Shown here in pieces: positions 1-7,227 of a stretch of 13,062 bases of DNA. Each line of letters starts with the position of its first letter. Positions within the stretch are counted from its first letter, which is position 1. The notes beneath the pieces were generated by a model. That model searched no databases. It had not been told where the DNA came from and was given only the letters and a program-made list of their open reading frames with translations. The stretch lies in contig JAICJJ010000022.1 in assembly GCA_025928535.1 (NCBI GenBank), positions 1 through 13,062 of the forward strand. The letters run 5' to 3'. Source of the stretch: Thermomicrobiales bacterium (GTDB taxonomy: Bacteria; Chloroflexota; Chloroflexia; Thermomicrobiales; UBA6265). Both the position numbers and the translations under genes were made by a program.

Positions 1-100
1 TCAGATCGGGATCGAGCCCGACGCAGACGAGGCTGTCGTTGGCGGTCATCGCCGCCGCCAGCCGTTCCCTGAATCGCGCTGTCGTTCCCGGCTGGATCAT
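1..100 (-). CDS. pyrF: Orotidine 5'-phosphate decarboxylase, N-terminal part (cut by window edge)
   Basis: Only the first 33 codons lie in the window. The minus strand reads MIQPGTTARFRERL, then about ten residues, then SLVCVGLDPDL. An F-x-x-RL helix followed by S-L-x-C-V-G-L-D-P-D is the N-terminal signature of the longer (type 2) OMP decarboxylases. These convert OMP to UMP in the last step of pyrimidine synthesis, in the cytosol. The catalytic Lys/Asp cluster lies outside the window. I chose the ATG ending at 100 because GGGGAG stands about 11 nt upstream. An in-frame ATG seven codons earlier (ending at 121) has no comparable ribosome site. The gene diverges from the dehydratase operon and has its own candidate promoter. 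The family call rests on one short but characteristic motif. Confidence 0.85.
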   Translation of the reverse strand, partial: MIQPGTTARFRERLAAAMTANDSLVCVGLDPDL

Positions 101-145
101 GAAGCCGTTCGCTCCCCGCATCCCGCGTCCAGCATGCCGCCGGGG

Positions 146-174
146 AGGGTAGGCGGCGATCGCGTTCCGGTCAA
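146..174 (-). promoter_or_regulatory. Candidate sigma-70 promoter of pyrF
   Basis: On the minus strand TTGACC (169-174) is followed after exactly 17 nt by TACCCT (146-151). The -35 matches consensus at five of six bases; the -10 keeps only the first T, the A and the last T. Transcription would start near 139, giving a leader of about 40 nt before the chosen pyrF start. This is seen by pattern only. Confidence 0.4.
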
Positions 175-248
175 CCGCCGCGAACCGCTGTGGTTCGCCA
201 AAGGTCCTGTTTTTCCAAGGTGTCCGTACATGAAACCGCAGAGTGAGG

Positions 249-257
249 TGCTACACT
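249..257 (+). promoter_or_regulatory. Candidate extended -10 promoter of the dehydratase-TPR operon
   Basis: TGCTACACT is an extended -10 element (TG, one base, TACACT) with no good -35 at 16-18 nt spacing. It sits inside a small dyad, GTGAG (243-247) / CTCAC (256-260), which could be an operator. Transcription would begin near 264. This is a pattern match only. Confidence 0.35.
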
Positions 258-432
258 CACGGCAGGTCTGCTTGCGAGAGCGCGGGTGGATGGGACGCTT
301 TCGCAGTCGCGAACGATGGAACCCCGCACCAGGCGTCCGACGCGCACGCAAGGTCCGACCGCCGATCCGGCTGCGATGTCGCCGGCGGCGCGGACTCGTG
401 CGGACCTCGGGGCGGGGAAGGGAGAACGACAC

Positions 433-1485
433 ATGGCGCAGGCGACGGTTGGGCAGGGGCAGGAGCGCGCCCTGCGCGGCGACGCGCTGCCCGCGATCGA
501 TCCGATCAGCGGCTTGCATCTGCCGACGTTGCACGATGTCTATCTGGCGCGGCAGGTCGTCGCCCACTACCTGCCGCCGACGCCGTTGCTTCGCCCGGCG
601 GCGCTGGCCGAGCGGCTCGGTTGCGACGTCTTCGTCAAGTGCGAAAACCTGCAGCCAATCGGCGCGTTCAAGGTCCGCGGCGGCTTGAATCTCCTGAGCC
701 ATCTTTCGCCCGAGGAACGAGCGCGCGGCGTGGTCGCCGCCTCGACCGGCAATCACGGACAATCGATCGCCTACGCGGCGCGGGAATTTGGCTGCGACGC
801 AAGCATCTACATTCCGGAGCGGGCCAATCCGCTCAAGGTCGCTTCGATGGAACGACTCGGCGCCCGCGTCGTCTTCACCGGCGCCGATTTCGATGAAGCG
901 CTCGCCGTCGCCGAACGGGACGCGGCGGCCAGCGGCGCCTTTTTCATCCATTCCGCGAACGAGCCGCTGCTCATCGCCGGCGTCGCGACCTGCACGCTCG
1001 AAATCCTCGACGCCGTGCCCGATCTCGACGTCCTGATGGTTCCCGGCGGCGGCGGCAGCGGGCTGGCCGGCGCCTGTCTCGTCGGCAAGGCGATCAACCC
1101 CGATCTGCGCGTGATCGGCGTGCAGGCGGAGGGCGCGCCCGCGATGCGGGAAACCTGGCGCACGGGCGAGTTCGTCACCACCGAGCGAGTCGACACCTAC
1201 GCCGATGGGTTGGCGACACGCGCGGCCTGGAGCCTGCCGATGCAGATCTTGTGGCGGCGGCTCGACGATTTTCTGCTGGTCAGCGACGCCGAATTGCGCC
1301 GGGCGACGCTGACGCTGCTCGAAACGACGCGGCAGTTGGCGGAAGGCGCCGGAGCGGCAGCCACGGCGGGCGCCTGGCGACTGCGCGAGGACCTGGACGG
1401 GCGCAAGGTCGCGGTCGTCCTTTCCGGCGGCAATCTGACCCTCGACGCGTTGGCGCAGGCGTTGGCGGAGGAGCGGCCCTGGTGA
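433..1485 (+). CDS. Threonine/serine dehydratase (PLP fold type II)
   Basis: A 350-aa cytosolic PLP enzyme, predicted to deaminate threonine to 2-oxobutyrate and ammonia (serine to pyruvate). Visible marks: VKCENLQPIGAFKVRGG with Lys80 as the Schiff-base lysine, STGNHGQ at 104-110, the phosphate-binding loop GGGGSG at 205-210, and SGGN at 331-334, whose Ser/Asn end contacts the pyridine ring in this family. There is no C-terminal ACT-like regulatory domain, so it resembles the short (TdcB-like) form rather than roughly 500-aa feedback-inhibited IlvA; isoleucine synthesis remains possible. I chose the ATG at 433 because GGGAAGGGAGAA precedes it; an earlier in-frame ATG at 376 has no such site. 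Its TGA overlaps the GTG of the TPR gene. A relative acting on another hydroxy-amino acid cannot be excluded. Confidence 0.9.
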   Translation: MAQATVGQGQERALRGDALPAIDPISGLHLPTLHDVYLARQVVAHYLPPTPLLRPAALAERLGCDVFVKCENLQPIGAFKVRGGLNLLSHLSPEERARGVVAASTGNHGQSIAYAAREFGCDASIYIPERANPLKVASMERLGARVVFTGADFDEALAVAERDAAASGAFFIHSANEPLLIAGVATCTLEILDAVPDLDVLMVPGGGGSGLAGACLVGKAINPDLRVIGVQAEGAPAMRETWRTGEFVTTERVDTYADGLATRAAWSLPMQILWRRLDDFLLVSDAELRRATLTLLETTRQLAEGAGAAATAGAWRLREDLDGRKVAVVLSGGNLTLDALAQALAEERPW

Positions 1486-3590
1486 AATTGTGGCGCGACT
1501 GGATCGGGCTGGCGCGGCGCGATTCCGCGGGCGACACGATTTTGCTGATCGCCCGCGAGGTCGCCGATCGCCAAAAATCGGTGCAAGGCGGCCTGGCCGA
1601 AATCCGGGAGCCGCGCATTCTCGACCGGCTGACGGCCGAAGACTTCGACGGCTTTGCCCAGGTCATCGACGAACAGGATGTCGAAGACCATGAATACGCC
1701 ATCATCCTCGCCCGGCTCGTCTACGCCACGGCGCGGGCGAAAGGCTTCGACGACGCCATCGTCGACGCGGCGCTGCAACTCGACGGGCTGCTGCCGGGCG
1801 ACGATCCGAGCCGGGAACGCGACCGGCTGCTGCGCGACGCCTACACGGTCGCCCAGCGATCCGGCTACATCACCGGCGGTCGCACCGCGCTCAATCGGCT
1901 CGGCTTGCGGTCGCTGGAAGCGGGCGAGTCGGAGCGAGCGCGGCAATTGCTCGGCCAGCAACTCGAACTCGGCGACGAGGAAGACGATGCGCTTCCCGAG
2001 GTGAGCGCGGCCCTGGCGCTGGGAGACCTGCTCCGGCGCGAAGGCGACCGGCGCGGCGCCTACGCGCTCTATCGACGGGCCGGCCGCGCCGCGCAGCGGC
2101 TCGACGATCAGCACGGCATCGCCGAAGCGCTCGTGCGTCAGATCGAATTGATGCCGGCCAACACCGACCTCGAAACGCTGGCCGCCGTTCAGCGCCAGGC
2201 ATCGGAAGCGGCGCGCCGAACGGCCGATCTCGGCCTCCAGAGCCGAATCGTCCTCAGTCTGGCGGAAACGTTGCAGCGCAACGGCAAGCGGGACGAAGCG
2301 GTCGCCCAATTGCAGCATGGCCTCGATATTTCACGCGAGATCGGCGACCTCGCGCTCGCCAAGCGCTGTCTGGCCGCCCTCGCCGACGCCGAGCGGGATC
2401 GCGGCCGGCTCGCCGCCGCGGCCGAACATGAGCGCAGTCTGGTCCGGATGGAAGAGCGCCTCGGCAACCGGACGATCGCCGGCCAATGGGCGACCCGGCT
2501 CGGCGCCACGCTGTTGACGCTGGAGCGGCCGGCGGAGGCGGTCGAAGCCTACGGCCGGGCGCTCGAACTGGCGACGGCCGGCAAAGACGCGAAACTGGAG
2601 CAACGCGCGCTCGGCGGCCTCGGCATCGCCTACGCCCAGGCCGGCCGCTCCAACGACGCCTTGCAGCATTTGATGCGCGCGCTCGATCTGGCCAAACGCA
2701 CCGGCGACCAGCGGGAAGAAGCACGCTGGCTGGCCAGCATCGGCCAGACGCTCTGGCGCTTCAACCATCCCGACGACGCGATCCGGGCGCTGCACGACGC
2801 GGCGTCCATGGCCCGCCGGGCCGACGACGCCGAATTGCAGGCGAACGCATTGGCCGAGCTCGGGCGCATCTATGCGTCGCGCAAGCAGACGCCGCGGGCG
2901 CGGGAGAGTTTTTCGCGCGCGCTCGAACTGAATCGCCGCCTCGGCAATACGGGCGAGCAGATCGCGCTCCTTTCGTCGCTGGCGACGCTGGCGATCGACG
3001 CCGGGCAAATCGCCGGCGCGATGGCGCTGTGCGACCAGGCGCTGCAACTGGCGACGGTGTCGGGCGATCGCGCCAGCGCCGCGCGGCTCCATGGTCGGCT
3101 TGGCCGGATCATGGCGCGACGGGGCGACCAGCGGCAAGCGGTCGATCATCTGCGGCAGTCGCTCGGCCTGGCGCGCGACGCCGGCGATGTGACGCTCATC
3201 GGGCAGGCGCTGCAGCATTTGGCGACCGCCCAGCACGCCGCCGGCGATCCCGAAGCGATCGCGACCTACCGGGGCGCGATCGAGCATTGTCGCGGCCTCG
3301 GCGATCGTTCGTGCGAAGCGCTGATGGCGGTCAATCTGGGCATCCTGCTCGGCGAGATGGGGCGGCGTGACGATGCCGTCGCCGCTCTCCAGCATGGCGC
3401 ATCGCTGGCCGCGCGGCTCGGATCGAACGGCCGCGATCTGGCCGAGCGGGCGGAAGCGGCGATCGCCGCCGCGCGCGAAGCGGAAATGGCGGCGCGGACG
3501 GCGGCGGCGCCCGAACATGAAGTTGCGCGCGACAACACCGACGCCGGCAAAGACGCCTTTTTCCGGGAGACGACCCTCCCCCCGGCGTAA
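1482..3590 (+). CDS. Large tetratricopeptide (TPR) repeat protein
   Basis: A 702-aa soluble protein starting with GTG that overlaps the dehydratase stop (GTGA). GGAGGAG lies about 8 nt upstream, inside the dehydratase gene, which suggests translational coupling. Residues 1 to about 125 are a divergent helical, acidic N-terminal region. From about 135 to 650 there are about thirteen repeats in strict 40-residue register: the L-G or L-A pair of helix A recurs at residues 140, 180, 260, 300, 340, 380, 420, 460, 500, 540, 580 and 619, with a degenerate copy near 220. Helix B carries A-L-x-L/H and a closing x-x-GD/GN turn. Forty-residue TPRs of this type form protein-binding superhelices. No signal peptide, membrane helix or catalytic domain is visible. 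The C-terminal tail (651-702) is Ala-rich and charged. The binding partner is unknown; the PP2C-like protein next door is one candidate. Confidence 0.85.
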   Translation: MKLWRDWIGLARRDSAGDTILLIAREVADRQKSVQGGLAEIREPRILDRLTAEDFDGFAQVIDEQDVEDHEYAIILARLVYATARAKGFDDAIVDAALQLDGLLPGDDPSRERDRLLRDAYTVAQRSGYITGGRTALNRLGLRSLEAGESERARQLLGQQLELGDEEDDALPEVSAALALGDLLRREGDRRGAYALYRRAGRAAQRLDDQHGIAEALVRQIELMPANTDLETLAAVQRQASEAARRTADLGLQSRIVLSLAETLQRNGKRDEAVAQLQHGLDISREIGDLALAKRCLAALADAERDRGRLAAAAEHERSLVRMEERLGNRTIAGQWATRLGATLLTLERPAEAVEAYGRALELATAGKDAKLEQRALGGLGIAYAQAGRSNDALQHLMRALDLAKRTGDQREEARWLASIGQTLWRFNHPDDAIRALHDAASMARRADDAELQANALAELGRIYASRKQTPRARESFSRALELNRRLGNTGEQIALLSSLATLAIDAGQIAGAMALCDQALQLATVSGDRASAARLHGRLGRIMARRGDQRQAVDHLRQSLGLARDAGDVTLIGQALQHLATAQHAAGDPEAIATYRGAIEHCRGLGDRSCEALMAVNLGILLGEMGRRDDAVAALQHGASLAARLGSNGRDLAERAEAAIAAAREAEMAARTAAAPEHEVARDNTDAGKDAFFRETTLPPA

Positions 3591-3619
3591 AATGGCCGTC
3601 GATCGGTGACATTCCGACA

Positions 3620-3648
3620 TAGACGAACGTACACCACCTTGCTATACT
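3620..3648 (+). promoter_or_regulatory. Candidate sigma-70 promoter of the PP2C-like gene
   Basis: TAGACG (3620-3625) and TATACT (3643-3648) are separated by 17 nt, matching consensus at four and five of six bases. The start would be near 3655, giving a leader of about 115 nt that contains a small G/C stem (GCGAG/CTCGC, about 3699-3718). This suggests the downstream gene is transcribed separately from the TPR gene, although read-through is possible because I see no terminator after the TPR gene. Confidence 0.5.
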
Positions 3649-3770
3649 TTCCTTGACCCGTACCCGCACGTTCATGCACGAAACAAATGTTCGTCTTGCG
3701 AGAGCCGGCTGGCTCGCGTTTGGGGATCGTTGCGTCCAACCGCCTGCCGCAGGTGGAAGGGAAATGGGGC

Positions 3771-6068
3771 ATGAGCCGTGCGCCGCTGACGGCTTCCGCG
3801 TTTGCCCTGACTTCCGGGCATCCCGCCGATGCTCGGGCGTTCGTCGCCGTCGAAACGCCCGGACCGGACCGGTCATTCGGCGTCGCGGTCGAACCGCTCG
3901 AATTCACGCCGCGCGGAGTCGAACGGGCGATGCTCGCCCGGGCGGCGATCGAGGACGCGCTGCGGCGAATGGCGACGCTCGAACCGTCGCTCGCCTTGGC
4001 GCGCGCTTTTGCCGCCGCCGACGCCGCCGTGGCCGCCGACAACCGACCCCCCGATGATGTGCCGTGGGAGCGACGCTCGCTCGTCGGCGCGACCGCGTTC
4101 GTCGTCGATGCGCGCGGAATGACGCTTGCCCAGACGCCGCCGGCGCAAGCGATCGTCGTGCAAGATGGGCAGGCCTACGCGTTTCCCGACCTGCGTTCGT
4201 GGCGAGCGGATTACGACCCAGGCCAGCCAGTGTTCGAGCCGGCGCCGCTCGGAGCCGGGCAAGGCGCGCGGCCCCTCCTGTATCGTTCGGTCGCCGCGCC
4301 GGGCGATGTCATTCTGCTCTGCTCATCGACCGTCGCTCGGCTCCTGGCCCATCAGGGCAAGCCAGGGCGCACTCGCCGCGACGAAGCGCTCCGCTCGGGC
4401 GAGGCGGATCGCATTCTCGATCTGCTGGAAAACACCGTCGCCGCGTCCGACCTCGATGACGCGTTTGCGCTCGCCATCGCGCTCGGGACTCCGGTCACGC
4501 GTCGATTTTCTGCGCCGGGGCTGTCGCTCGGACAATTGACGCAGCGGTTCCGCCTGCCAAACCTGGCGTCGTCCGGCCATGGCGCGGGCCGCGACCTGGC
4601 GGAGCGGCCGGCGGCCCGCGCCGGTCGCCGAACAACGGAGCCGGCGGCCCGACGCGATGAACCCATCTCGGCGCGGCGCGCTTCAGCTGCGGGTCCGCCC
4701 GCGCGCCGGATCTCTGCCCGGATCGTCTTGCCCGATCGCCTGCGCGATGGGATTGTGGCGGCGGTCGAAGCGACCATGCCCCGGCGGCGCGCCTTGGAGC
4801 CAGCGTTTTCGTCGCGTCAGCGGACCTTGGCCGCGCCCGGCGTGACCAGCATTCAGCGGCATCGCGAGTCGGGCGGGTTGCCGCCGGAATGGCATGCCAA
4901 CCTGCCGCGCGGCTTCGACGTCCATGTGCCCGGCCGCGCCCTGGCCGCCGGGCTGGCGGTCATGGTCGCGCTCGGCGGGACGCGCTTTTACGTGCAACAG
5001 CAACAGGCGCGGCAGGAGCGGATCGACGCGGCGATCGTCCAACTCGACGATGCCTTGCGGAGCGTGCGCGACGATCCCGCCCATCAGGCGGCGGCGGTCG
5101 CGACCGCCCAATCCGCCTGGGACGCGGCGATGCGCGTCGGCGCCGACGCGACGGCGCTCGGCGATCGCGGCCAAATGCTGGCCGCCGCGCGGGCGAACGC
5201 CTGGCATGTCGAATCCCTGACGAATCTGACGTTGCTCGGCGCCATCCCGGCGGCGATGGCCGGCCAGCCGGTCCATCTGACGCTTTGGGGCGACCACGCC
5301 TATCTCGTCGTCGGCGGGGTCTATCAGATCGATGCCGAGCACCGTCAATTGATTCGCATGCTCGCGCCTGGCGACGCGATCGACGGCCGGCGGGTCGATC
5401 CCATCGCCACCGGCGCCGCCGACGCCGACGGGCTGGTCGTCGCCGACGATGCGTCGACCTTCCTCTGGACTCCCGATGGCAAGTGGCGTGCGATTCCGTT
5501 GACCAACCAACCCAATCTTGCGCTCGCCCGGGCGCCGGTCGCCGCCTACGGCGACGTTCTCTACGCGCTCGATGCTGGCGGCCAGATCATCAAACTGGGC
5601 GACGGCCAGGGCGACGCGTCGGTCTGGGCCGGGACCGATGCGTTTCCCGATCTGGCCCAGGCGCGGGACCTGACGGTCGACGGCAGCGTCCATGTGTTGC
5701 TGGCCGACGGCCGCGTGCTGACCTTCTATCAGCATGCGCTGAAAGGGTCGACGCTGCCGGCGCTGACGCCCGCGCTGGAGCAACCGGCCTATCTGGCGCA
5801 GGCGGCCCACAGCGAGGCGTTCTATATCGTCGATCCGACGGCGCGCCTCGGCGACAGCGTCGGCCGCCTCGTGCGCGCGACGGCTGACGGCGCCGCCCGG
5901 CAATTCGTCGCCCCTGGAGTGGGGGCGGATTTGTTCGCGCACGCGCAAGACGTCGCGGTCGACGAGCGGGCGGGAACCGTCTATCTCGTGGTCGACGGCC
6001 AACTTTGGCAGGCGGCGCTGCCGCCCGTTCCAGGCTCCGCTCCGCCGTCCGAGTCCGCCGCCGTCTGA
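3771..6068 (+). CDS. Membrane protein: degenerate PP2C-like domain, one TM helix, beta-propeller-like C-terminus
   Basis: A 765-aa protein. Residues about 15-245 follow the PP2C/SpoIIE order: Ala-rich helices at 50-90, V-G-A-T-A-F-V-V-D at 105-113 (the usual G-T-T-A strand), a Q-D-G-x-A-Y turn near 131-136, and G-D-V-I-L-L-C-S-S at 178-186 in place of G-D-x-x-L-L-C-S-D-G. The metal-binding Asp of N-E-D, G-D-S-R and S-D-G are not seen, so it is probably catalytically dead. An Arg/Pro/Ala-rich linker (about 265-380) leads to one hydrophobic helix at about 388-407, then a Gln/Ala-rich helical stalk (408-475). The rest (about 498-750) is strand-rich with repeats of x-x-D-G-x-V/L-x-x, like a beta-propeller; it is probably extracytoplasmic. 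I chose the ATG at 3771 for GGAAGGG upstream; an in-frame earlier start would add 28 residues. The pseudophosphatase reading is inference. Confidence 0.65.
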   Translation: MSRAPLTASAFALTSGHPADARAFVAVETPGPDRSFGVAVEPLEFTPRGVERAMLARAAIEDALRRMATLEPSLALARAFAAADAAVAADNRPPDDVPWERRSLVGATAFVVDARGMTLAQTPPAQAIVVQDGQAYAFPDLRSWRADYDPGQPVFEPAPLGAGQGARPLLYRSVAAPGDVILLCSSTVARLLAHQGKPGRTRRDEALRSGEADRILDLLENTVAASDLDDAFALAIALGTPVTRRFSAPGLSLGQLTQRFRLPNLASSGHGAGRDLAERPAARAGRRTTEPAARRDEPISARRASAAGPPARRISARIVLPDRLRDGIVAAVEATMPRRRALEPAFSSRQRTLAAPGVTSIQRHRESGGLPPEWHANLPRGFDVHVPGRALAAGLAVMVALGGTRFYVQQQQARQERIDAAIVQLDDALRSVRDDPAHQAAAVATAQSAWDAAMRVGADATALGDRGQMLAAARANAWHVESLTNLTLLGAIPAAMAGQPVHLTLWGDHAYLVVGGVYQIDAEHRQLIRMLAPGDAIDGRRVDPIATGAADADGLVVADDASTFLWTPDGKWRAIPLTNQPNLALARAPVAAYGDVLYALDAGGQIIKLGDGQGDASVWAGTDAFPDLAQARDLTVDGSVHVLLADGRVLTFYQHALKGSTLPALTPALEQPAYLAQAAHSEAFYIVDPTARLGDSVGRLVRATADGAARQFVAPGVGADLFAHAQDVAVDERAGTVYLVVDGQLWQAALPPVPGSAPPSESAAV

Positions 6069-6163
6069 TTCTTGTCTCACGCGGGGCGGGCTGTGTTCGA
6101 GCGCGTTTCTTCGGGATCGGGTTGGATTGGAACGGCCAGCACAGCAATGTCGACATCCAGCGC

Positions 6164-6354
6164 CGCGCGGGGCTAAAGACCCCGCGCTAACTCCAATAAC
6201 CCGGCTGAAGCCGGCTCGACGATCTGGTCTGCAATTGACCGTCGAGCGACTTTGATCGACATCCAAATAACGCCGACACATGCCGCTCAATCGACAATCA
6301 ATAGCCGGCTTTAGCCGGGTTACTGGCTTAGCGCGGAGTCTTTAGCTCCGCGCG
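6164..6354. repeat. Composite inverted repeat with four stem-loops in a convergent intergenic region
   Basis: The gap between two convergent genes (6069-6403) holds two arms of about 53 nt (6164-6216 and 6302-6354) that are imperfect reverse complements, with one 1-nt indel. Each arm has two mini-hairpins. The outer stem is GCGCGGGG/CCCCGCGC (6165-6187) on the left and GCGCGGAG/CTCCGCGC (6331-6353) on the right, with 7-nt loops CTAAAGA and TCTTTAG. The inner stem is CCGGC/GCCGG with loop TGAA (6201-6214) or TTTA (6305-6318). The G-to-A/C-to-T change preserves pairing. The 85-nt centre holds no gene. A 9-mer CATGCCGCT at 6279-6287 is inverted at 6357-6365, and TCGACATCCA occurs directly at 6150-6159 and 6256-6265. 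No T-tract follows, so intrinsic termination is unproven. A REP/MITE-like dispersed element is likely. Confidence 0.8.
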
Positions 6355-6403
6355 ACAGCGGCATGCTGCTGACGTGAAGATACATACCATTGTGGGCGGG
6401 AAA

Positions 6404-6643
6404 TCACTTGAAAAACGCCGCGTTCAGTTCCTTGAACGCCGCCCATTGTTCCGGCAAATCGTCTTCGAAAAAGATCGCCTCGACCGGGCAAACTTCGGCG
6501 CAAACGCCGCAGTCGATGCATTCGTCGGGATTGATGAAATACTGGTCGGCTTCGTCGGTCGAATGGATGCAATCGACCGGGCACACTTCGACGCAACTGG
6601 CGTCCTTCACGCCGATGCACGGCTGCGCGATCACATAAGCCAT
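6404..6643 (-). CDS. fdxA: Seven-iron ferredoxin, [3Fe-4S][4Fe-4S]
   Basis: A 79-aa soluble electron carrier. The first cluster motif is C9-x7-C17-x3-C21-P and the second is C42-x2-C45-x2-C48-x3-C52-P. By analogy with Azotobacter ferredoxin I, Cys9, Cys17 and Cys52 should bind a [3Fe-4S] cluster, and Cys21, Cys42, Cys45 and Cys48 a [4Fe-4S] cluster. Cys25, in CPVDC, matches the free Cys24 of that protein, while its non-ligand Cys11 is Val here. The C-terminal stretch F-x-E-D-D-L-P-E-x-W and L-N-A also agrees with the family, which is often about 105 aa; this copy lacks the long tail. The start has GAGAGG 9 nt upstream. It stands alone, convergent with the PP2C-like gene and divergent from the small genes; its redox partner is not shown. 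Confidence 0.93.
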   Translation of the reverse strand: MAYVIAQPCIGVKDASCVEVCPVDCIHSTDEADQYFINPDECIDCGVCAEVCPVEAIFFEDDLPEQWAAFKELNAAFFK

Positions 6644-6947
6644 GATATGGCGCCTCTCGTCCCCATCCGGTTGAAACCGGCGAAACGTGCGCTCGGACCC
6701 GCTCAAACCGCACATGCGCTCGTCGGTGACGAACTCGCGGGTTGCGATGAGTATACCGTGCGCCGCCGGACCCGCACGCCGCGGGACGCGTCCTTCGCCG
6801 TGTGCCGGGCACAACGGCCGCTTCTCCCGTTTGGCCGAATCGCCCATTTCGGAGCGTCCCCGTCGGCCCATGCTACGATCCGCAACCGGGCGCCCAGATG
6901 GACCGGCCCGGGCGACGCATGGCGGATGGCGAAATGAGGAGCGGCGG
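6644..6947. promoter_or_regulatory. Divergent promoter region, ferredoxin / small genes
   Basis: This 304-nt gap holds no gene I can support. On the minus strand TATACT (6750-6755) is a good -10 for the ferredoxin, with a poor -35, giving a leader of about 100 nt. On the plus strand TGCTACGAT (6871-6879) is an extended -10 that would place the start near 6886, about 60 nt before the 85-aa gene. No clear operator or terminator is visible. Confidence 0.35.
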
Positions 6948-7205
6948 ATGGCGCGCGAAACGATCGGAATGACCCAGGACGAGATGCTGGAGTTTCTCGA
7001 TGCCTTGCTGCAGCAGGAAGCGGCGGAAGCCGCCGCCGCCAACGGCACGTCGGTCGAAGAAGAATTGGCGTCGCCCGGTTTCGCCGCCATGCGCGCCGCG
7101 TCGTCCTACGCCATCCATCTGATCGACGCCAACAACGCCTACATCGCGCGCTATCTGCTCGACCGCGGCGTGCTCGCGCCGGCCAGCGAAGGGGAGGCGG
7201 GATGA
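6948..7205 (+). CDS. Small uncharacterised protein, 85 aa
   Basis: I do not recognise the family. The start ATG at 6948 follows GAGGAG at about 6 nt, a good ribosome site, and the product is 85 aa. Residues about 9-32 form an acidic amphipathic helix (MTQDEMLEFLDALLQQ, then Glu/Ala-rich). After a short Gly/Ser break a second helical part (44-74) carries AIHLIDANNAYIARYLLDRG. There is no Cys, no signal peptide and no membrane segment. The following gene begins 22 nt after the stop on the same strand, so the two are probably co-transcribed. An ATG overlapping the stop (ATGA at 7202) looks like a coupled start but runs into a stop after nine codons. A small helical oligomerising or adaptor protein would fit, but no function can be named. 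Confidence 0.7.
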   Translation: MARETIGMTQDEMLEFLDALLQQEAAEAAAANGTSVEEELASPGFAAMRAASSYAIHLIDANNAYIARYLLDRGVLAPASEGEAG

Positions 7206-7227
7206 CGGCAGGCAACGGGACGCGTAC

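Larger units (their letters stand above)
101..432. other. Divergent intergenic region pyrF / dehydratase operon
   Basis: This 332-nt gap between divergent genes holds the minus-strand pyrF promoter candidate and a plus-strand extended -10 at 249-257. Between the latter and the dehydratase ATG lies a leader of about 170 nt. It includes a possible stem pairing GCGGG near 282-286 with CCCGC near 323-327, and several G-rich stretches. I compared it with T-box, c-di-GMP-I and tRNA patterns and found no convincing match. Reading frames that cross the leader begin at GTG or weak ATG codons without ribosome sites, so I see no additional gene. Confidence 0.5.

Noticed and set aside
281..330. T-box, c-di-GMP-I riboswitch or tRNA in the dehydratase leader
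   Set aside because: GGGTGG and GGGACGC resemble fragments of the T-box and c-di-GMP motifs, but the rest of each consensus is missing, and there is no tRNA T-loop sequence.
2331..3620. A 429-codon minus-strand open frame opposite the TPR gene
   Set aside because: The plus frame shows regular TPR repeats; the minus frame is a shadow without recognisable motifs.
4683..6290. A 535-codon minus-strand open frame opposite the PP2C-like gene
   Set aside because: It is Arg/Gln-rich shadow sequence, crosses the inverted-repeat region and has no ribosome site or domain; the plus-strand frame has a start, a TM helix and sensible composition.
6165..6353. The G/C stem-loops as classical intrinsic terminators
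   Set aside because: They are well placed between convergent genes, but no run of T follows on either strand; listed as a repeat instead.
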